Origin: Lachnospiraceae bacterium
GTDB lineage: Bacteria > Bacillota > Clostridia > Lachnospirales > Lachnospiraceae
Assembly (NCBI GenBank): GCA_021769135.1
Contig: JAETTM010000007.1
Coordinates: 95,322-159,321 of the forward strand
DNA length: 64,000 nt
Direction of reading: 5' to 3'
The notes under the pieces were generated by a model. That model had not been told where the DNA came from and made no database searches. It saw only the letters and a list, made by a program, of their open reading frames with translations. Positions 59,588 to 64,000 of the stretch are shown piece by piece. Every line of letters starts with the position of its first letter. Position 1 is the first letter of the stretch. A program made the translations under genes and the position numbers.

Positions 59588-59851
59588 TTAATCCTGCACA
59601 TACGGCATCAAAGCCAAATGGCGCGCCCTCTTAATAGCAACCGTAAGAGCCCTCTGATGCTTTGCACAGTTTCCTGTAATTCTCCTGGGAAGGATTTTCC
59701 CTCTCTCGGATACATATCTTTTTAATTTTGCTACGTCTTTATAATCGATAACATTGTCTTTCCCGCAAAATACGCAAACTTTCTTTCTTCTGCGCACCCC
59801 GCCCTTTCTCCTTGCCGGAGAATCAGACTTCTCTGCTTTATTGTAAGCCAT
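59588..59851 (-). CDS. rpsR: 30S ribosomal protein S18
   Basis: The 87-residue protein has the bacterial S18 core [20 protein letters not shown] then [20 protein letters not shown]. An N-terminal Arg/Lys-rich extension carries a Cys-x2-Cys pair (VCVFCGKDN), of the zinc-binding C+ type. AGGAGG precedes the ATG. It forms a complex with S6 on 16S rRNA. Last gene of the rpsF operon. Confidence 0.95.
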   Translation of the reverse strand: MAYNKAEKSDSPARRKGGVRRRKKVCVFCGKDNVIDYKDVAKLKRYVSERGKILPRRITGNCAKHQRALTVAIKRARHLALMPYVQD

Positions 59852-59879
59852 AATAATGCCTCCTATCTAAAATCAGTTA

Positions 59880-60335
59880 TTAGTTAAATGGCAATTCCTC
59901 ATCAATCCCATCCGGAATGTTCATAAAACCGTCACCGGCTGCCATAGGAGCAGGCCTGCCGCCTCCGGAATAGCTGTTGCCGCCGGCAAAACCCCCATCG
60001 CCGCCGCTGCTGTTCTTGCTCTCCGCAAATTCCTGATCCTCTACTACAACTTCCGTTGTATATACCTTCACGCCATCTTTGTTCGTATAGCTTCCGGTCT
60101 GGATACGCCCGGTAACCGCAATCTTAATTCCTTTGCGGAGATACCTCTCCGCGAACTCGCCGCTTCTCCCGAACGCCACACAGTTGATAAAATCGGCGGT
60201 AGCATCATCTCCGTTCCTGTTAAAACGGCGGTCTACAGCAAGCGTATATCTGGCAATTGCCAACGGGCTTTCCCCTTGTGAATACCTCACTTCAGGGTCC
60301 CTGGTTAAACGTCCCATAAGTATTACTTTATTCAT
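59880..60335 (-). CDS. ssb: Single-stranded DNA-binding protein
   Basis: The 151-residue protein has an OB fold: MNKVILMGRLTRDPEVRYSQ, FINCVAFGRSGEFAERYLRKG. A Gly-rich linker (about 108-140) precedes the acidic C-terminal tip DGIDEELPFN, the partner-binding tail. The tip is typical for SSB, binding replication and repair proteins. AGGAGA lies before the start. The gene lies between rpsF and rpsR, the standard order. Confidence 0.96.
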   Translation of the reverse strand: MNKVILMGRLTRDPEVRYSQGESPLAIARYTLAVDRRFNRNGDDATADFINCVAFGRSGEFAERYLRKGIKIAVTGRIQTGSYTNKDGVKVYTTEVVVEDQEFAESKNSSGGDGGFAGGNSYSGGGRPAPMAAGDGFMNIPDGIDEELPFN

Positions 60336-60350
60336 ACATTCTCCTGTTCT

Positions 60351-60641
60351 TTATGCCTCGTCTTGTCTTACGCATAAATACCTAATCACATTGTCCATGA
60401 TACGAACTCTGTGTTCGATTTCAACCGGAACAGTGCTTTCAGCGTCGAAGCGAATAAAATAGTAGAAAGCTTCTTTCATTTTCTGAACTTCGTAAGCAAG
60501 TCTCTTCTTACCCCATTCATCAACTTCTGTAACTTGTCCACCGAATCTTTCAATGAGAGCTTTACATTTTTCAATCACTTCCGCTCTCTGTTCATCTTCG
60601 ATTTTTGCACTGACAACAACGGCTAATTCATACTTGTTCAT
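60351..60641 (-). CDS. rpsF: 30S ribosomal protein S6
   Basis: The 96-residue protein begins MNKYELAVVVSAKIEDEQR and has the S6 fold with GGQVTEVDEWGKKRLAYEVQ and FYYFIRFDA. The start is set at the ATG at 60641, with AAGGAGGT upstream; the long frame to 60860 overlaps the DUF951 gene and is not real. First gene of the operon. The leader (60642-60739) contains a G/C-rich stem (near CCCGGCAGGGCCGGG) that could be an autoregulatory site for S6:S18. Confidence 0.96.
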   Translation of the reverse strand: MNKYELAVVVSAKIEDEQRAEVIEKCKALIERFGGQVTEVDEWGKKRLAYEVQKMKEAFYYFIRFDAESTVPVEIEHRVRIMDNVIRYLCVRQDEA

Positions 60642-60739
60642 GTGCGTTACCTCCTTTTGGTCTCTGGCCCCCGGCCCTGCCGGGAACAAGGAATTAAATA
60701 TATCACGAGTTAATATCATACCATATGAAACCTGTATTT

Positions 60740-60922
60740 TCAAGGCTTTTGTTTGATTTCCCTCACATTTTTTTCCACAGCTGTCCGGGCTATCATAATT
60801 TGATGGCCGCATCCCATACATTTCAGCCTGAAATCCGCCCCTATGCGCAGCACCTCCCATTCCTTGCTGCCGCAGGGGTGCTGCTTTTTCAGCCGTAAAA
60901 TATCACCTACATGAATGTCCAT
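60740..60922 (-). CDS. DUF951 protein
   Basis: The 60-residue protein has the DUF951 pattern: DIHVGDILRLKKQHPCGSKE, WEVLRIGADFRLKCMGCGHQ, with Cys-x2-Cys and a further Cys for zinc. It is conserved in Firmicutes and lies near rpsF-type genes; the function is unknown. GAGGGAAT lies before the ATG. It is on the same strand as Sir2 (upstream) and rpsF (downstream), so may be cotranscribed. Confidence 0.9.
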   Translation of the reverse strand: MDIHVGDILRLKKQHPCGSKEWEVLRIGADFRLKCMGCGHQIMIARTAVEKNVREIKQKP

Positions 60923-60990
60923 ATTCCCTCTCGTTTCTGCGTTTTTTTTATTCTAAAAAGAAAGAAAACCTGTAACAAATTTCTCCAAAC

Positions 60991-61707
60991 TTACAGCTGC
61001 CCGAAAATTTCCCCGATTGCCCCCTGCACAATCAGGTCCGCCACGCCGTCTCTGGCCGTAGGCGTCTTGTTCACCAGCACAAGCTTGTTTCCATTATAAT
61101 AATCTATCAGCCCCGCTGCCGGATATACCACCAGGGATGTTCCTCCGATGATAAGCACATCCGCATTTTTAATGAAACTGATGGACTCCGACAAAACCTG
61201 CTGGTCCAGCCCTTCCTCATACAGCACTACATCCGGCTTTATCGGGCCGCCGCAGGCATCGCATACCGGCACGCCTTTTTCCCTGCGGATATAATCCACA
61301 TCGAAGAACTTCCCGCACCTCTCGCAGTAATTGCGCAACGTAGAGCCGTGGAGCTCCAACACCTTTTTGCTCCCTGCTGCCTGATGCAGCCCGTCAATAT
61401 TCTGCGTAATGACCGCTTTCAGCTTTCCTTCCTTTTCCCATTGGGCTAGTTTATAATGGGCCTTGTTGGGCTCCGCTTCAAAGCCAATCAGTTTATCCCT
61501 GTAAAACCGGTAGAATTCCTCCGGCTTATTCCTGTAAAAAGTATGGCTCAATATGGTTTCCGGCGGGTAATCATATTTCTGGTGGTATAAGCCGTCCACA
61601 CTGCGGAAATCCGGTATCCCACTCTCCGTAGACACTCCTGCCCCGCCGAAAAAAACGATGTTGTCGCTGTCCGCTATCCATTGCTTTAACTGTTCTATCT
61701 GGTTCAT
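60991..61707 (-). CDS. NAD-dependent protein deacylase, sirtuin
   Basis: The 238-residue sirtuin has the NAD-binding GGAGVSTESGIPDFRS, the catalytic His in QNIDGLHQAAG, and zinc cysteines CERCGKFF and CDACGG. It removes acetyl or longer acyl groups from lysine using NAD+. The start is the ATG at 61707 with AGGAGGCGG upstream. Gene context (DUF951, rpsF) does not suggest a target. Confidence 0.94.
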   Translation of the reverse strand: MNQIEQLKQWIADSDNIVFFGGAGVSTESGIPDFRSVDGLYHQKYDYPPETILSHTFYRNKPEEFYRFYRDKLIGFEAEPNKAHYKLAQWEKEGKLKAVITQNIDGLHQAAGSKKVLELHGSTLRNYCERCGKFFDVDYIRREKGVPVCDACGGPIKPDVVLYEEGLDQQVLSESISFIKNADVLIIGGTSLVVYPAAGLIDYYNGNKLVLVNKTPTARDGVADLIVQGAIGEIFGQL

Positions 61708-62026
61708 TGTCCGCCTCCTGTTCTCTGCTATAACCATCACATTCCGGTCTTTCAGTTCCCTACCCCATTAAATCATACTCAATGATACCTCACTAGTCAA
61801 TAGCTTTGCTTCTTACATGTACATAAAACCTACATAAAACAATGAGCATAAGCTTGTCTAAATTTTTGGACTAACTGTCCAATGCATAATGCGAAAATAT
61901 GAAATATAATAGTTTTACATTGATTCAGTTTTGGTTATATTAGTTGCCTGAAAATCTGTAAATGAATGCATAGACATAAATAATATAACAGGGATGAATA
62001 ATAAGAAATGGGATAAAAGGCTTCCA

Positions 62027-62055
62027 TTGAAAGATTAATTTTTTTGTGATACGAT
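62027..62055 (+). promoter_or_regulatory. Promoter of the Rpn-like gene
   Basis: TTGAAA (62027-62032), 17-bp spacer, TACGAT (62050-62055). Confidence 0.55.
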
Positions 62056-62057
62056 AA

Positions 62058-62080
62058 TGGCACAGAAAAGTTTTGTGCCA
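62058..62080. promoter_or_regulatory. Inverted repeat at the Rpn-like transcription start
   Basis: TGGCACA and TGTGCCA enclose nine bases right after the -10 box. It can be an operator or a 5' RNA hairpin. Confidence 0.45.
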
Positions 62081-62111
62081 AAAGACAATTTTAAGGACAG
62101 GTAAATAATAA

Positions 62112-62906
62112 GTGGCAAATGGACAAAACAAAGAAGAAAAAAGACTATTTATTTTGAGTCACATACAAGAGATGTGTTACTTTGATGATGAATTTATGAC
62201 AAAGTGTTTCGAAGACTATCCAACGGGCGTAGAACTAATGCTTCGCATTATTATGAACAACAACACTTTGGTGGTAAAAGAAGTACAGGTACAATCCGTT
62301 ATAAAGAATCTGCAGGGGCGTTCTATTAGAATGGATGTTAAAACAGCTGATTTGCAAAAGAAACAATATGATGTTGAAATGCAAAAGGCTGACAGTGGGG
62401 CAAAGCCAAAACGTGCAAGATACAACAGTAGTTTAATGGATGCTATTGCAATTCTTCCGGGAGATGATACAGAACTGCTTCCTGAAACATATGTAATATT
62501 TATTACAGAAAACGATGTACTGGAAGGAAAACTTCCTATTTACCATATTGAAAGAACAATCAAGGAGAATGGGATATTATTTGATGATAAGGCACATATC
62601 ATATATGTGAATGGAGAAATTCAAGATGACACTCCACTTGGACGCCTAATGCAGGATTTAAGCTGCTCCAACCCGGATGATATGAATTATGAAGAATTGG
62701 CAAACAGGGCAAGATATTTCAAAAAAGATACGGAAGGGCAGAAAGTTATGAGTAAGATTGTAGAACAAATTGTAAATTATGAGAAAATTGAAGCGGCAAA
62801 GCGTATGCTGGAAAGGGGAAAGCTAACCAAGGAAGAAATCTCTGAAGATTTGGACTTGCCGTTATCCATTGTAGAAAGCTTAGAGAATCATTTGCAGCTT
62901 GTATAA
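62112..62906 (+). CDS. Rpn/PD-(D/E)XK nuclease-family protein
   Basis: The 264-residue protein belongs to the Rpn-type 'PD-(D/E)XK nuclease family transposase' group. The N-terminal region has DDEFMTKCFEDYPTGVELML, and the nuclease core shows RMDVKTADLQKKQYDVEMQ with the Asp and the Glu-x-Gln. The C-terminal tail TKEEISEDLDLPLSIVESL is an HTH-like region seen in this family. Rpn proteins promote recA-independent recombination and are often present in many copies. The start is a GTG at 62112, directly after an in-frame stop, with AGGACAGG nearby. The A/T-rich sequence and own promoter suggest a mobile or acquired gene. Confidence 0.82.
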   Translation: MANGQNKEEKRLFILSHIQEMCYFDDEFMTKCFEDYPTGVELMLRIIMNNNTLVVKEVQVQSVIKNLQGRSIRMDVKTADLQKKQYDVEMQKADSGAKPKRARYNSSLMDAIAILPGDDTELLPETYVIFITENDVLEGKLPIYHIERTIKENGILFDDKAHIIYVNGEIQDDTPLGRLMQDLSCSNPDDMNYEELANRARYFKKDTEGQKVMSKIVEQIVNYEKIEAAKRMLERGKLTKEEISEDLDLPLSIVESLENHLQLV

Positions 62907-62992
62907 ATGACGGTAATCCTATGCAGGCAGGCATTTGCCCACAAGGCATGCCGTCCGTTGAGCTGCCCATGAAAATTGATTTTCGCATCCCT

Positions 62993-63745
62993 TCAAATAT
63001 TCCCCACCAGAAAATCCTTCATCACCCCCATAAATTCCCGCAGCATATTATTGGCCTGCAGCAGCAATTCCGAAGGTGCCGCAATCCCATATACATCCGT
63101 ATAACCGCTCTTTTTCGCGATATGGGTTGCGCGGAAAATGTGAAAATTGTTCGTCACAATGCCCACCGAATCCTTCTCTTTATCCAAAAAGGCACCGCTG
63201 TAGTTAATGTTCTGGCTCGTATTGCGGGATTGGTCTTCCTTAATAATTCGTTCCGGGGAAATCCCCTGTTCTACCAGATAATCATACATCCCCTGGGCTT
63301 CGCTGATATGTTCGTCATGCCCTTTCGCCCCTGATACTATGACAATAGTGTCAGGATTCTCCGCCAAATAATCGCGGGCCTTGTCCAACCTCATTTTCAG
63401 CACACGGCTGGGCCCATGGGCTTTCATCTGTGCACCCAGCACAATAATGTAATCCAGCCCCTCCTTCCCCTTCGCCCCAAAACCGCTCACAATCATTCCT
63501 TCCACCATCACAAACAGCGCACACCCCAGACAGAACAATATAAGGAATCCTCTCCTTATCCACACCGGGATATGGGGAATCAGAATCCCCTTCTTCATAC
63601 AGATGGCCCACCCAATCAATGCCACCCCCATAATCAGCCAGATAAAATAAAAATTCGTTCCATGGATAGCCACAATCCCAATAGCCAGAAAGTATATAAT
63701 AAACAATACCCCCAACACAACCGCCAATTTCCCCATACGCCTCAT
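62993..63745 (-). CDS. YdcF/SanA-like DUF218 membrane protein
   Basis: The 250-residue protein has three N-terminal membrane helices (VVLGVLFIIYFLAIGIVAI, FIWLIMGVALIGWAI, FLILFCLGCALFVMV) and a DUF218 domain: IIVLGAQMKAHGPSRVLKMR, VIVSGAKGHDEHISEAQGM, SRNTSQNINYSG and VTNNFHIFRATHIAKKSG. SanA, ElyC and YdcF are relatives in envelope maintenance; the enzymatic activity is not well defined. GGGAGG precedes the ATG. It is convergent with the Rpn-like gene. Confidence 0.9.
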   Translation of the reverse strand: MRRMGKLAVVLGVLFIIYFLAIGIVAIHGTNFYFIWLIMGVALIGWAICMKKGILIPHIPVWIRRGFLILFCLGCALFVMVEGMIVSGFGAKGKEGLDYIIVLGAQMKAHGPSRVLKMRLDKARDYLAENPDTIVIVSGAKGHDEHISEAQGMYDYLVEQGISPERIIKEDQSRNTSQNINYSGAFLDKEKDSVGIVTNNFHIFRATHIAKKSGYTDVYGIAAPSELLLQANNMLREFMGVMKDFLVGNI

Positions 63746-64000
63746 CTTCGTCCTCCCTTATATCCAATATCATATCGCAAAAGCCCTCTTGCATCCATGT
63801 CATATCTCAAAAGCTCCCTTGCGGCAATTTATTTTATCTTTCTATATACTACTATACCCCCAGACCCCCAAAAGGAAAAGCACCAATTCACCGCCCAAGG
63901 GCCCAACCACCAGCTCAGCTGGTGGAATGGGGAAGCCCCCCTGGGGCAAAACCTTTGCGTTTCCGCCTAAAGGCGGTCTAGCAAACCGTTCTTTCTTTAC
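63746..64000. other. Hairpin-rich right edge, possible end of an IS200/IS605-like element
   Basis: After about 100 bp of A/T-rich sequence come several small palindromes: CCACCAGC-TCA-GCTGGTGG (63907-63925), GGGGAAGCCCC, and CCGCC-TAAA-GGCGG (63963-63976). Subterminal hairpins are used by IS200/IS605 transposases, and this pattern is suggestive, but no transposase gene is in the window. An arrangement of terminators or a REP-like repeat is possible. Confidence 0.35.

Larger units (their letters stand above)
61708..62111. other. 404-bp intergenic region before the Rpn-like gene
   Basis: A/T-rich, divergent from sir2. It holds the Rpn promoter (62027-62055) and an inverted repeat at 62058-62080. 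Nothing gene-like is seen. Confidence 0.6.

Noticed and set aside
60642..60739. rpsF leader with an S6:S18-binding motif
   Set aside because: A G/C stem is present but the known CCG-bulge structure could not be established by eye.
60642..60860. Long N-terminal extension of S6
   Set aside because: It overlaps the DUF951 gene; the strong ribosome site at 60641 gives the normal S6 length.
1..64000. CRISPR arrays, tRNA and rRNA genes
   Set aside because: No regular spacer-repeat array and no cloverleaf or rRNA-like sequence was found; the repeats seen are tandem or dispersed hairpins.

Overview
The window looks like a chromosomal segment of an anaerobic, low-to-mid G+C Bacillota, most likely Lachnospiraceae (Clostridia). 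The reasons are the gene orders gdpP-rplI-dnaB, rpsF-ssb-rpsR and tsaC-rpiB-upp-dCMP deaminase, a mecA adaptor gene, a clostridial-type pyruvate formate-lyase locus with a 2[4Fe-4S] ferredoxin, several GH35/GH1/GH18 glycosidases, and consensus TTGACA/TATAAT promoters with strong AGGAGG ribosome sites. Species was not determined.

Layout. 1-6050: a mobile, A/T-richer patch. It holds the end of an IS66-type element, a C-terminally shortened serine recombinase, and a two-gene unit of a C5-cytosine DNA methyltransferase and a 961-residue UvrD-type helicase fused to a RecB/Cas4-like iron-sulfur nuclease. The patch abuts the 3' end of an rlmD/rum-type rRNA methyltransferase gene, which is itself broken. 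6050-21800: housekeeping genes (YhaM-type exonuclease, inactive HtrA-like protein, MutS2, a two-component system, DUF402, transglutaminase, SleB-type hydrolase, pyrimidine salvage, RpiB, TsaC). 21800-32980: carbohydrate and regulation genes (GyrI-like, WYL regulator, GH35, an ABC-type ATPase, then an aryl-beta-glucoside operon of two GH1 enzymes and a PTS EIIBC, divergent from an RpiR regulator). 33200-38000: a toxin-antitoxin-like pair of the MqsA/Panacea type, an amidase and a GH18 protein. 38750-47900: mecA and a TetR-controlled operon MMPL - YhgE-like lipoprotein - DUF4956 - CotH. 47900-52430: DUF1858 and the pfl locus, in which the glycyl-radical domain is a separate gene. 52430-61700: MerR, DnaB/L9/GdpP, D,D-carboxypeptidase, HD protein, S18/SSB/S6, DUF951, Sir2. 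61700-64000: Rpn-type nuclease, YdcF-like protein and a hairpin-rich right edge.

Small repeated structures run through the window. Family I is an ~95-bp hairpin element, once a terminator, once inserted in frame inside the GH35 gene, plus two partial copies. Family II is an ~40-bp double-stem repeat with three copies. Family III is two leader-like elements with pseudoknot potential directly in front of upp and the PTS gene. There is also a 194-bp MITE-like element in front of mutS2. The strongest leads are the methyltransferase-helicase/nuclease unit, the split pyruvate formate-lyase, and the Family I and III elements. No tRNA, rRNA or CRISPR array was seen. All coordinates and motifs come from reading the sequence; no database search, folding program or alignment program was run.
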